Positions 39,430 to 49,163 of a stretch of 64,000 nt of DNA are shown here, in pieces. The notes below the pieces were generated by a model, which saw nothing but the letters and a program-made list of their open reading frames with translations, searched no databases and was not told where the DNA came from. A program made the translations under genes and the position numbers. How positions within the stretch are numbered: the stretch's first letter is position 1; each line of letters begins with the position of its first letter. Origin of the DNA: Thecamonas trahens ATCC 50062 (Eukaryota > Apusozoa > Apusomonadida > Apusomonadidae); the NCBI RefSeq assembly GCF_000142905.1, contig NW_013657678.1, positions 592,974 to 656,973 on the forward strand, in the 5' to 3' direction.

Positions 39430-40839
39430 CTAGTTGTCGTCGAGGCGGCGGACAACTTGCTCGTATACGAACCACGAGAGCGCAGCCGATGGGGTGCCCT
39501 TGAGCAGATTGGCACCCAGACCGCGGTAAAGACCGGTAACACCGTGGCGGGCAGCGATTTTGCGGCCGCAGTCAAGCATGCCCGAGTACTTTGCGTCGAC
39601 GCCGGGCATGCCCTGAGCCTGGAGACGTGTGCGGGTGACTTGGGCGGGGTAGGCTGCGATCTGGCCGGCGGTGGACGAGAGCATGCCGCAGGCGAGGACG
39701 ACTGCCGCACCGGGCTCCGAGTCGTGGAACCGCGTGGCGTAGAGCTCCTTGAGGTACGAGTAGGTGACAAAGTCAATGCCGACGTAGGGGACGACGCCGA
39801 CGAGCGAGGGGCCGAGGCCGGCGTAGACGCCAGAAATGCCCGAGGCGCGGAAGGTCTTGGCGAGGCAGTCGATGATGCCGGTGTACGAGCCCGGCTTGGA
39901 GATGGCAAGCCGGGTCTTGGCAACTTCCATGGGGTAGATGGCGACAGTGGAGGCGACGCCGGCGAGTGCGCCCGAGGTAAAGCGCTCGGCCACAGAGATG
40001 TTGCGCGGGTCCGAAGCGACGAGGGCCTTGATCTGCGAAAAGAAGAAAAAGCGCGCGGCAGTCTCGGGCCCTACCTTGAGCACGTTGACGCCATTGCCGC
40101 GCCAGTACGCGCGAAGGCCGCCTTCGGCGTAGATGGCGGTCATGGTGGCGCGGATGCCGCCGCCGGGCGGGACTCCGCCAGCGGACCCAGCCTGCAGCAT
40201 GACCTTGATGCGGTCAGCGGGTGCAGTAGCAGTGCGCGAGACCGCGCCCGCGCACGCGCCCGCCACCAGCGTCTTCCACGGCGGGCGCGGGAGCGCGTCG
40301 AGGTCGTCGGGCATGCTCAGCGACTCGCCGATGTCGATGGCCGCCGACTTTGCCCAGTACTCAAAGCAGGCGCGGACGTTCGAGGCCGGCAGCATCATGA
40401 GAAAGTCGCGGAACTCATCAAAGGTAATGCGACCGTCGTGGTTAGCATCCATGCGCTCGAGCAGGGCTGAGATGTCAGCATCAGAGGCCTTGAGGCCGAG
40501 CGACTCGAGACCGCGGCGGAGCTCGGCAACGTCGAGCGCGCCAGAGTCATCGGTGTCGAGCTGGTCAAAGACGGCCGCCATGGCAGCAGTCCGACGGGCG
40601 GCAAAGGCGACAAACTCTGCATACGATATGACGCCATCAGAGTTTGCATCGGCCGAGTTGAACACCTCATCGACGGCCCTGTCGGTGACTGGGATGCCAA
40701 GCGAGCGCATGCCGACGGCAAACTCCTTGCGGTCGAGCGAGCCGTTGCCATCCGTGTCGAGGCGCTCAAACGCTGCCCGGATGGCCTGGTCCTCCAATCG
40801 TCCTCTGCGCCAAGTCTCTGACGTCGACGGTGTTGCCAT
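39430..40839 (-). CDS. Calcium-regulated mitochondrial ATP-Mg/Pi carrier (SCaMC-type)
   Basis: 469 residues from the first ATG (40839); a GTG nine codons upstream is in frame. The N-terminal half has four EF-hands (loops DTDGNGSLDRKEF, DANSDGVISYAEF, DTDDSGALDVAEL, DANHDGRITFDEF). The C-terminal half has three mitochondrial-carrier repeats with signatures PADRIK, PMEVAK and PAQVTR; the third has Gln in place of the usual acidic residue. This is the layout of SLC25A23/24/25, which exchange ATP-Mg for phosphate across the inner mitochondrial membrane under calcium control. No frame break or intron. It is divergent from the aminotransferase gene across a repeat-rich interval. Confidence 0.92.
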   Translation of the reverse strand: MATPSTSETWRRGRLEDQAIRAAFERLDTDGNGSLDRKEFAVGMRSLGIPVTDRAVDEVFNSADANSDGVISYAEFVAFAARRTAAMAAVFDQLDTDDSGALDVAELRRGLESLGLKASDADISALLERMDANHDGRITFDEFRDFLMMLPASNVRACFEYWAKSAAIDIGESLSMPDDLDALPRPPWKTLVAGACAGAVSRTATAPADRIKVMLQAGSAGGVPPGGGIRATMTAIYAEGGLRAYWRGNGVNVLKVGPETAARFFFFSQIKALVASDPRNISVAERFTSGALAGVASTVAIYPMEVAKTRLAISKPGSYTGIIDCLAKTFRASGISGVYAGLGPSLVGVVPYVGIDFVTYSYLKELYATRFHDSEPGAAVVLACGMLSSTAGQIAAYPAQVTRTRLQAQGMPGVDAKYSGMLDCGRKIAARHGVTGLYRGLGANLLKGTPSAALSWFVYEQVVRRLDDN

Positions 40840-40978
40840 TGCTGCCTGCTGCTCTCTCCCGTCCACCTCTCGGTTGGCTACGCGTGGAGTGCTGCTGGCG
40901 CACCTGACGATGTCTCACTGGCTTGGTTTGGTTTGTTCGGCGTCTGCTCGGCCACAACGATTGGTTTTGCCACAAACC

Positions 40979-41154
40979 CAACAAACAATCGTTAACGATT
41001 AACTCCCCAACATACAATCGTTGATGATTAACTCCCCCAACAAACAATCTTTAATGATTAACTCCCCCAACAATCAATCGTTAACGATCACTCCCCCAAC
41101 AAACAATCATTAACGATCACTCCCCCAACAAACAATCGTCAACGATCACTCCCC
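40979..41154. repeat. Six tandem 29-30 bp repeats with a palindromic core
   Basis: Copies start at 40979, 41008, 41038, 41068, 41097 and 41126. Each has CAACA..CAATC, a core related to ATCGTTAACGAT (exact in copies 1 and 4, one to three changes elsewhere) and an ACTCCCC end. The core is a perfect 12-bp palindrome. Confidence 0.93.
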
Positions 41155-41328
41155 CCCCTCCCCCCCCCCTCCCCCCTCCGCCTCCACCTTCCCAACCCCA
41201 CCGCATTCCCCACACGTCTCCACTGTCCCCCCATCCCCCCCACCCCCAACCCTCCACCCCCCTGTGTACTGAACACTACTGGTTGCTGAAACAAGTACGC
41301 CCCCCTCCCCCTCCTCCCCCCCCCTCCC

Positions 41329-41428
41329 NNNNNNNNNNNNNNNNNNNNNNNNNNNNNNNNNNNNNNNNNNNNNNNNNNNNNNNNNNNNNNNNNNNNNNNN
41401 NNNNNNNNNNNNNNNNNNNNNNNNNNNN
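41329..41428. other. Assembly gap (100 N)
   Basis: Exactly 100 Ns between poly-C/CT tracts. True size unknown. Confidence 0.98.
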
Positions 41429-41556
41429 CACCACCTCTCCCACCCTACCCCCTCCCCCTCCCCTTCCCCCCTCCCCCCTTCAACACACAGTCCTCCCAGC
41501 GCGACAGCCGCGTCAAAAACGCCACCGCATGCACCACGTGACTCACAGGGAAAATC

Positions 41557-42774
41557 ATGGGCAAACACGACTTGCGTGTCTTGCAACCAAAATTATACGC
41601 ACCAGTGCTGCGGTCTCTGTCGAACGTTGTCGCGCCGCGTGCGCTCGCGCGGATGTTTGCGGCTGGCCCGGACATGTCCAAGCTGAAGGTGACCAAGACG
41701 ACAACGCCGCGGGAGAAGCTCCCGGCTGAGGAGCTTGTCTTTGGCGCCAACTTTGCCGATCACATGCTCGAGATTGACTGGACGGCGGCCGAGGGGTGGA
41801 AGGACCCGGTCATCCGCCCGTACGGCCCGTTTGACATCGACCCGTCGGCCTCGTGCTACCACTATGGCGGCGTGTGCTTTGAAGGCCTCAAGGCGTACAT
41901 CGACGACGACGGCTGTGCCCGCCTCTTCCGCCCGGACATGAACATGGCACGGTTCTCGCGGTCGTCGACTCGCCTCGGCCTGCCTGACTTTGACCAGGAC
42001 GCCGTGCTCGAGGGCATCAAGGAGCTGGTCCGCCTCGACAAGGACTGGATCCCGCGCAAGCCGGGGTACTCGCTCTACCTCCGCCCCACCGCCATCGCCA
42101 CCCAGGAGTCACTCGGCGTCGGCGCGCCGTCGGCCTCCAAGCTTTTTGTCATCACCTCGCCGGTCGGCCCGTATTACAAGTCCGGTTTTGCGCCCGTCCG
42201 CCTCCTCGCCGACGAGCACCACGTCCGCGCCTGGCCCGGTGGCATCGGCTACACCAAGGCCGGCGGCAACTACGCCCCGACCGTCGTCCCGCAGAAGAAG
42301 GCCAACGATGCCGGCTACGCCCAGGTCATGTGGCTCTTTGGCGAGACCGGCCAGGTCACCGAGGTCGGTACCATGAACATGTTTGTCCTCTGGCACAACA
42401 CCGCCGGCGAGCTCGAGCTCGTCACCCCGCCGCTCGACGACGGCACCATCCTTCCGGGTGTCACTCGCGACTCGATCCTGCACCTCGTCCGCTCCCGCGG
42501 CGACGTCAAGGTCTCCGAGGCTCCGTTTACCATCTACCAGATGATCGACGCCATCGCCGACGGTCGCATGGTCGAGGCCTTTGGCGCCGGCACCGCTTGC
42601 ATCGTCTCGCCCATCGAGGGCTTCAACTTTAAGGGCGTCGACTACGACATCCCGCTCTCTGCTGACGCCTCCAAGCGCGCCGGCGACCTCACCCACGAGC
42701 TCGCCGAGGAGCTTATGGGCATCCAGTACGGCCGCATCGAGGGTCCGCCCGGCTGGTCCGTCAAGCTCGACTAG
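41557..42774 (+). CDS. Branched-chain amino acid aminotransferase (fold-type IV PLP)
   Basis: Interconverts Leu, Ile and Val with their 2-oxo acids using glutamate/2-oxoglutarate. 405 residues. Landmarks in order: HYGGVCFEGLKAY, FRPDMNMARFSRSSTRLGLP, YSLYLRPTAIAT, the PLP lysine in GGIGYTKAGGNYAPT, EVGTMNMFVLW, TPPLDDGTILPGVTRDSIL and EAFGAGTACIVSPI. The first 45 residues lack acidic clusters and are rich in Arg, Leu and Ala (LRSLSNVVAPRALARMF), suggesting mitochondrial import. The redox CxxC centre of mammalian BCATs is C-I-V-S here, so only the first cysteine is present. The convergent neighbour ends about 35 bp downstream. Confidence 0.95.
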   Translation: MGKHDLRVLQPKLYAPVLRSLSNVVAPRALARMFAAGPDMSKLKVTKTTTPREKLPAEELVFGANFADHMLEIDWTAAEGWKDPVIRPYGPFDIDPSASCYHYGGVCFEGLKAYIDDDGCARLFRPDMNMARFSRSSTRLGLPDFDQDAVLEGIKELVRLDKDWIPRKPGYSLYLRPTAIATQESLGVGAPSASKLFVITSPVGPYYKSGFAPVRLLADEHHVRAWPGGIGYTKAGGNYAPTVVPQKKANDAGYAQVMWLFGETGQVTEVGTMNMFVLWHNTAGELELVTPPLDDGTILPGVTRDSILHLVRSRGDVKVSEAPFTIYQMIDAIADGRMVEAFGAGTACIVSPIEGFNFKGVDYDIPLSADASKRAGDLTHELAEELMGIQYGRIEGPPGWSVKLD

Positions 42775-42808
42775 GTCCACACAGCGTGCGCCTCGCCGTC
42801 CCAAACAA

Positions 42809-45800
42809 CTAAACACCGCCTGCATGAGCGAGTCTACTTCGCTCTCAGAGCTCGACTCGCCGCCGACACGCGCCACTAGCCCCAGCTCGCCGCCATCGCC
42901 AAAACCCTTGGCGCTCGTGCTTGCGCCCGCGCCCACCACGCTCTCGGCCGCACTCCACTCGGGCGACATGGTAAGCCGCATCGAGATGAGCCGTTCCGCG
43001 CCCTGCGCCATGATCAGCCGCACCATGTCGGGCGCCATGGCGAGCTCAAATGCCGAGCCGTCGACCAGCGCTACCAGTTTTTCCCATGCGCGCCGAGCCC
43101 GGGTTGCCGGCGGGAGCGGCGGCCGTGGAGCAGGCACCGCAGGCACCGCCGCCAGCACCACTGTGTAGTATCCGTTGGTCTCGCATCGGAGTACAAGCTC
43201 GTGCTCATGTCCGACGCTGGTCACGCCCTGATAGACAGGCGGCTGCGCGCCCGCAGCGTCTCGCGAGGCCGGCCGAAGCCACGCAAGGTAACTCTGCCAG
43301 CTCCGGTTCAACTCACTCTTGCGCACAAACTCTTTCTCCAGCGCTGTCTGCGCCGCAATGCCGACGGCGTTCTCGGTCGTGAGCCGGAGTGTGATTGCTG
43401 CCGGCGCCTGCTCGTGCCCCACCACACGGATGCCGAGCTCGGCACCAAAGAACGCTGGGAGGACGTCGACCTTGTCGATGGCAAACTTGCCCACAATCCC
43501 GCGCTTCTTCAGCCGGAACGTCTTGCGGAGCTCGAGTGTAACCGCAACTGCCAGCACAATGACCGCCAGCCCGACCGCCAAAAACACTCCGGTGGCGAGC
43601 AGGCAGATGGTGCCAAAGCTGAAGGTCCCGTTGGCCACCGCAAATGCCACCGCCAGCGCCAGAACCACCTCGGCCGCCACGAGCATGAGTGTCTCCAGCC
43701 GGTTGATCCGGATCGTCGAGTAAGGCCGGAGCCGGAGCTGGAGACCGAGCGAGAGCGCGACGACCAGCAGCGCAAAGACGACTTGCCAGACTACAGAGTG
43801 CGCAAAGAGGACCTTGCCAAAGATGACCCCAAACTTGCGCCCAAGGATCGCGAGCTCAAAGAGGAAGAATGCCGGCCGATACCGCGCAAAGAGCAGGCCA
43901 TATTTGGCCTGGTTCTTTCGCTTCCACAAGTTCTCCCGCCGCCGGAAGAGCACGGTACCCACCACCAGTGGCATGGCCAGCGAGTAGCAGATGAGCACCG
44001 CAAGCGACGCCGCAAGCTGCCGGAACCACGTCGAACTGTAGCACACCACCGATGGCTCGCGATCCATAACGTACTGTCCGTCCGGAAGCCGAGTGCACGG
44101 GAAGATCTCCAGTGCCGTGTTCGACACCATCAGGTACAGGATGAACATCATGGTGACAGACGCGTTGGTAAATGCGTACTTCCAGCTCTGCAGCTTCTCG
44201 GCCGGCATTGTCCCGCGGCACTTGGCCCAGCTCCATACGCAGCCCCACGCTGCTACAAAGATGATCAGCATGATTGCAGGCGTGGAGACCTTGATCGCCC
44301 AGATGATGTGGTACGCGGCCTTGGAGTCCGACACCATGCACTCGGGCCGGAACAGCTGGAGGTCGATGTTGACCGCAGAGAGAACACGGAATAGCTGCTT
44401 GAGCGAACCTGGAAGCCGCAGCCGCGGAAACGAGGCGAGGACAGAGATGACTTGCAGAAAGTTGAATCCGATCGAGGCGGCCGTAAAGTAACCATGCGCA
44501 GACCGTGCAATCCGCACCAGCACCACGCACCCAATCGCTGCGCATGTAAAAAGCACCACAAATACCGCCACGATGTTGCGAGGGCAGTCCTTGCAGTGCC
44601 CGCTGTCGGCGTCCTTGTAAAAGCCGCTCGCACACGTCCCGCACCGGAACCCGGTGTGTCCGCGCAAGCACGCGCCCTCCCCACACACACATCTGCCGGC
44701 GCGCAAGATACATACACCCCGCTGGCGACCGGATAGTAGCCTGGCGCAGCCTGTGGCGGTGTCCCGCCGCCGGCGCAAACAGCACCTGGAGGACAACGAC
44801 GGCATGGACTCGCTGTGGCGCTAAAGTACGTGCCTGCCTGACACGGCGTGCATGCCGACTGGTCGAGCTCGATCGAAACCTCGCCGGCGGCGGCATCGCA
44901 TGGCGCGCAGCTCTCGCTTACAGCGTCATAGCCCTCGCCTGGTACGCATCCGCAGAGAGCGACCGAGCTTGCGCCGGCAACGGCAGTCGTGCTGGTACCC
45001 GGGCAAGCAAGGCATTCACCAGCACCGGCGTCAGCCTTGTAGCTCCCGATCGGGCAGTCGCTGCAGTCCGCGAGCGCTGTAGAGCCTGGCGATGAGCTAC
45101 GCCCTGGCCCGCAACCTGTGCACGCAGCAGTACGCGGCGAGACAGAAAACGTGCCAGCCGGGCAGATGTCACAGTAGTGCGCGCCGGACCCGGTCTGGAA
45201 GAAGCCCGACGGGCACGGGATGCAGTCGAGCCCGCTGCCGGGGGTCTGCTGGTACGTTCCTGGCCGGCAGGGCAGACAAGGCGAGAGGCCCGGTGCCTTG
45301 TCGTGGCCAGCCGCGCAGGCGGAGCAAAGCGAGGCCGGATCAAAGCCTTGCGCGCAGCTCGAGCAGTCGGCGCCGGCAAAGCCAAAGTCGCACTCGAGGC
45401 AGGCGCCGGTGCCGGTGAACCCACTGTCGCACACTCCGTTGACACACGTACACGTCTGGTTGCACGCTGCACCAAACCACGACGACGAGCAAGTCGTGCA
45501 GCCCGGCTGAAGGAGGCCGGTGTCGGCGCCGCACGAACATGCGCCGGTCCCGCGCTCACCGTCGTCGCATCCAAAGACGCAGCCCGGGCAGGGATCACAG
45601 TTTGGCCCAAAGTACCCGGCCTCGCACACCGAGCACGCCGTAGCGTTGAGACTGCCCGACGCCGCCGTCGTCGAGCCCGTCGGACACGCCACACAACTCG
45701 CGGTCACCCCGTGCTCGGCAGAGTAAGTGCCGACCGGGCACTGGGTGCAGTTGAACGGCGAGCCAAAGGTGCCGGGTGGGCAGAGGCAGTCGCTGACAGA

Positions 45801-46670
45801 CTTGCTGCCGGGTGCGATCGTCAGCGACGACCCAGGACACGCCACGCATGGCTCCGAGCTGGAGAATCCGGAACGGTACGTGCCTGGCGGACAGAGGCTA
45901 CAGACGAGCGCAGGCGAAGGCGCCGGCGCCGGCAATGGGGGCGGCGGCGGGGGCGGCGGGAGCGGCAGCGCTTCGAACCCGGGCTGGCAGAGGCAGCTCG
46001 ACGGCAAAGTCGCGCCGATAGCCGAGAGCGTCGTCGAGTTTGCACCGCACGCTTCACATGGTGCGTCTCCAATCGCATCCTTGAACGAGTCTGCGGCGCA
46101 GAGCATGCACTCGCCCTCGCCGTTTCCGTCGTCCCTCCAGCCGGCACCGACGTCGCAGATGCAATCGACGACGGAGGTCGCGCCTGGCGCCGTTGTCGTT
46201 GTACCAGCAACACACGCCGTGCACTCTGCAGTGTTGGCCGGCGAGTACGCGCCGCGGGGGCAGAGCTGACAGCCATCGACGTTATTCAACCGACCTGTAC
46301 CGGGATCAGGGCATGGTGTGGTAAAGGAGACATCGCCCACAATGGGATCCGCATTTTCATCAGCATCGGTGACAAAGGTGAACAAGTACTCCGTGCCCGG
46401 TGTCAAACTCGAGAGATACAACGAGGTCGCGGGCATGTCTCCCGAGTTGGAGCCACCCGACCACTCCAACAAAAAATTGCGAGTCACCCATCCACCGGGA
46501 CTGCATCCCTCCGTCACCATGGTCCGACGGGCTTCGGCCACCGTCTCACTGACAATGGTCACTCCGAGCGTGCCTGACCACGAAGCGCAGATGCCGTGGC
46601 TGGGGGTGACGCTGCCCAAGAGGCAGAGCGCCAGCACCGCATACAATGCGGTGAACGTGCGTGCGTGCAT
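42809..46670 (-). CDS. Cysteine-rich (GCC2/ephrin-receptor-like) polytopic membrane protein, frame broken at about 44680
   Basis: The ATG at 46670 begins a signal peptide (LYAVLALCLLGSVTPSHG). A fibronectin-III-like segment and then many Cys-rich CPPGTYS/CPSGFFQTG/CPIGSYKAD-type modules follow to about residue 660. After GACLRGHTGFRCGTCASGFYK come eight to nine transmembrane helices and a cytoplasmic tail. The frame changes at GGGG (minus strand, 44682-44679) after a GT repeat; one more G gives DVCVGEGACLRG, which aligns with CPTSEACAGGGACAPG in the paralogue at the window end. The reading frame runs on antisense through the aminotransferase, but one extra T in MQAVF gives a stop at about 42809. 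Role unknown; a surface sensor or adhesion protein is plausible. About 1,290 residues. Confidence 0.72.
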
Positions 46671-47076
46671 GGGGAAGTGGTGCAAGGGGGTTGGTGCAAG
46701 GGGGCAAAGGAAGGGGAAGCGGGAGAGGAGGGGTGTGCAAGAGAGAGTGTGATCGGTGACGGGCCCGTGCCGCCTGTGCACACTTTTTTGGTGGGGTGTT
46801 TTTAAGGGGGGGGGAGGTCTCGGGCGGTGATGGCGATGGCATCAGAGGCAGTGGATGGTTCTTTTTCACGCCTGGCTTGCCTCTTATCTACAACGCCATC
46901 ATCACCATCCCCCTACTGGTGTTGGTAAACGGATCTTTGTTTGAATGTGTTGGCATTGTGTGTGAGCAGGGAGTGTGAGCGTGAGGATGATCACAAATAT
47001 TTGGCTGGACGTCGTCAACCGCCGACTTTTGCTCAACGCCTTTACCTCTGGCTATCAATCCTACCGATCGCTGCAC
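46671..47076. other. Non-coding interval
   Basis: About 400 bp between two same-strand genes. G-run at 46805-46813 and lower GC at 46860-47030. No element was recognised. Confidence 0.5.
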
Positions 47077-47760
47077 TCAACGCCCCTTCCGACGCTGTTG
47101 CTTCCCCTCCTTCTGCTCAAGAATCTTGCTCATCTCCTCGAGTCGCGCCTTCCACTCGCGACGGTGTTTGGCGGCGCCATGGGAGCCGGATGAGGCCGAC
47201 GCCGAGAGCGAGGAGCTAGAGCTGGAGCTGGAGCTCGAGCTCGAGCTCGACGCCGATTCCGACGATGATCCCGACGCTGATCTCCAGTCCGACTGTGAGC
47301 CGGACTTGGCCCGGACTGGCGACTTGTTCGATCTGGCGGTGGGCCGCTTCTTCGACTTGGGCTCGGACACTGCGGATGACGAGATAAATATCAGCTCACT
47401 GTGAGAGTGGCCCCTCAACTCTGCACCCAGAGAGGTAAACGCTGAGACGACGGCAGTGAGCGCCCTCCTCCGTGTAGCAGCCTGATACTGCTGCTGCTGC
47501 TGCCAGCTGATCTTTTGGGCGTTACTCGGCGACTTTCTGAACGCCATCGGCCTGCTCCCAAAATACCATTCCCTCTTGGGATGGATATGTGTGAATCCGC
47601 GATGGGCCATCTTCTCGGCGATCGTCCGCTTAGTCTTGGCCGAGAGTCCCGGGAAGGCCGAGATGAGAACATTGATGTGGAGCTTATCCGCCGCCCGCCT
47701 CCGACCCCGGGTGGTTGTGCTCACCAGCTCCAAGCTGACCGCCGTCACGGTCTCGATCAT
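47077..47760 (-). CDS. Unknown family, tandem paralogue 1
   Basis: 227 residues. The N-terminus MIETVTAVSLELVSTTT, the segment KTKRTIAEKMAHRGFTHIHP, the segment RRRALTAVVSAFTSLGAELRG and the C-terminal HRREWKARLEEM align in order with the neighbouring gene at 48189-49016. Between the last two lies a Ser-rich acidic/basic linker with a run of about 14 serines. A short basic tail ends the protein. I know no family with this pattern. The first 115 residues look like a compact alpha/beta domain. Same strand as its paralogue, with 428 bp between them. Confidence 0.65.
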   Translation of the reverse strand: MIETVTAVSLELVSTTTRGRRRAADKLHINVLISAFPGLSAKTKRTIAEKMAHRGFTHIHPKREWYFGSRPMAFRKSPSNAQKISWQQQQQYQAATRRRALTAVVSAFTSLGAELRGHSHSELIFISSSAVSEPKSKKRPTARSNKSPVRAKSGSQSDWRSASGSSSESASSSSSSSSSSSSSSLSASASSGSHGAAKHRREWKARLEEMSKILEQKEGKQQRRKGR

Positions 47761-48188
47761 ACAGGCCTAGTTTCTCGTTCCTCTCTTCCAAAGGTAGTGC
47801 CTCCAACGGCGACTGACTTCCGACGACAACGCCGACAACAACTACGACTGCGAGTTGTGTCTGTCTCTGACTCTGACTCTGTGGCTGGCTCGGTAGCTGT
47901 GGCTGGCTGGCGGGTGGCAGTGGCGGGTGTCATTGGTGGGACTCTGCCGACCGACGAAAAAATTGCGTCGTTTTGACCAAATGGCACTGCCAACCTTTGG
48001 GGCCATTCCAAGAATGCCCTCACCTCGGCCCGTGCTTCCTGCCCGTCTCTCTACTACCAGGTATTGGCTACATCATCCGCAACGTGCTCGATCAACCGTG
48101 GCCTTGGCCCCGCGCCACTGGGTACTGTTCACAGACGAGAGACACAACGATGCTTGGCAGGCATCGCCTCGGTCAAGATCAACTACGT
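47761..48188. other. Interval between tandem paralogues
   Basis: 428 bp with CTGGCTGG-type short repeats at 47880-47920. No gene seen; probable promoter of paralogue 1. Confidence 0.5.
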
Positions 48189-49016
48189 TTACTTTCGCTT
48201 CATCAGCTGCTGCTGCTGCTTCTTCTTCTTATTCGCTGCCTTTGACGCAGAGCGTTTGCTGCTCCGCTTCACCTTGGCGCTCTTGCTGTTGGCATCGACG
48301 TCATCGTCGTTCTCCTCGTCATTGTCGGAGAGCTCGTCAGCAAGTGCGAGCATCATCTCGTGCAGGCGGGCCTTCCACCTCCGATCAGACTCGCACTTGC
48401 CATCGTCAAACTCGTCGTCATCGTCATCATCGTCGTCGCCGTCGTCGCCGTCGTCGCCGCTATCACTGCAAAACACTTCGTCCTCGTACGACTCGTCGCT
48501 TGCCGAGTACATCGAGCCGTCCGAGTCGACGCCGGCAGCCGAGTAGTCACCGTCGCCCGACGAGGATGACGCGGCATCGCGCGCGCGCTCCTTGGCCTCG
48601 GCACGCCGCGCCAATCGCTCCAGCGTGCCAATCATGGGAAGCTCGCTGCGTGCTGTTGTCGCCAGGCTTGGGTGGAAGACAAACTGGTAGGTGTGGTTGT
48701 GAAGCAGCAATGAGGAGACCGGAGTGAGGCCGACCGCAGCAAACGGGGCATGAGTGGCGGTGATAGCGCGCATCTTCGCCACCTGTTCAAAGTTGTCGCA
48801 CTCGGTTGTCTTCCTGAGCTTGAACACCAGTCGCTTGGCGCCCATAAACTGCTTGTGCTTGTGGGTGTGGATGCGCACATAGCCTCGATCCAGCATGCTC
48901 CTGATCAGCGCGCCGCGCATCCGGCGCGGCAGATCCGGCTCGGGCGTCACGACGGCGGCCACCTGCTTGGAGGTAGTTGCCATCTTGAGCTCAACAAGAG
49001 TAACTTCAGAAATCAT
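48189..49016 (-). CDS. Unknown family, tandem paralogue 2
   Basis: 275 residues. MISEVTLVELKMATTSK, RMRGALIRSMLDRGYVRIHTH, KMRAITATHAPFAAVGLTPV and SDRRWKARLHEM match the same four positions in the gene at 47077-47760. The linker here is strongly acidic (Asp-rich, GDDGDDGDDDDDDDD). The C-terminus is Lys/Gln-rich (KKKKQQQQLMKRK), a likely nuclear signal. No named domain. The conserved WKARL-x-EM helix at the end and the conserved N-terminal domain define the pair. Confidence 0.68.
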   Translation of the reverse strand: MISEVTLVELKMATTSKQVAAVVTPEPDLPRRMRGALIRSMLDRGYVRIHTHKHKQFMGAKRLVFKLRKTTECDNFEQVAKMRAITATHAPFAAVGLTPVSSLLLHNHTYQFVFHPSLATTARSELPMIGTLERLARRAEAKERARDAASSSSGDGDYSAAGVDSDGSMYSASDESYEDEVFCSDSGDDGDDGDDDDDDDDEFDDGKCESDRRWKARLHEMMLALADELSDNDEENDDDVDANSKSAKVKRSSKRSASKAANKKKKQQQQLMKRK

Positions 49017-49163
49017 GCCCCCCTTGTCCCCACGAATGTGCCTTGTTATACCGCTGACGGCGCCAATCGGCTCCCGAGCAAGAGTTATCCCCTTTTTGTT
49101 GCCGCCGGCAGCTCTATTCCGAGAACCTAGTTTAACCCTGCTGAGTGAGGCACAGCCATCGGC

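Larger units (their letters stand above)
40840..41556. promoter_or_regulatory. Divergent promoter interval with palindromic repeats, C-tracts and gap
   Basis: About 720 bp between the carrier and the aminotransferase. It contains six copies of a repeat (40979-41154), a long C/T-rich stretch, a 100-N gap and further C/T-rich sequence. Confidence 0.6.

Noticed and set aside
42109-42774. C-terminal 220 codons of the membrane-protein frame
   Set aside because: They are exactly antisense to the aminotransferase gene, in the phase where GC-rich codons suppress stops.
44680-44720. 23-nt micro-intron in the membrane-protein gene
   Set aside because: It would remove YVSCAPADVC-type sequence that is conserved in the paralogue (LFLPCPTSEAC).
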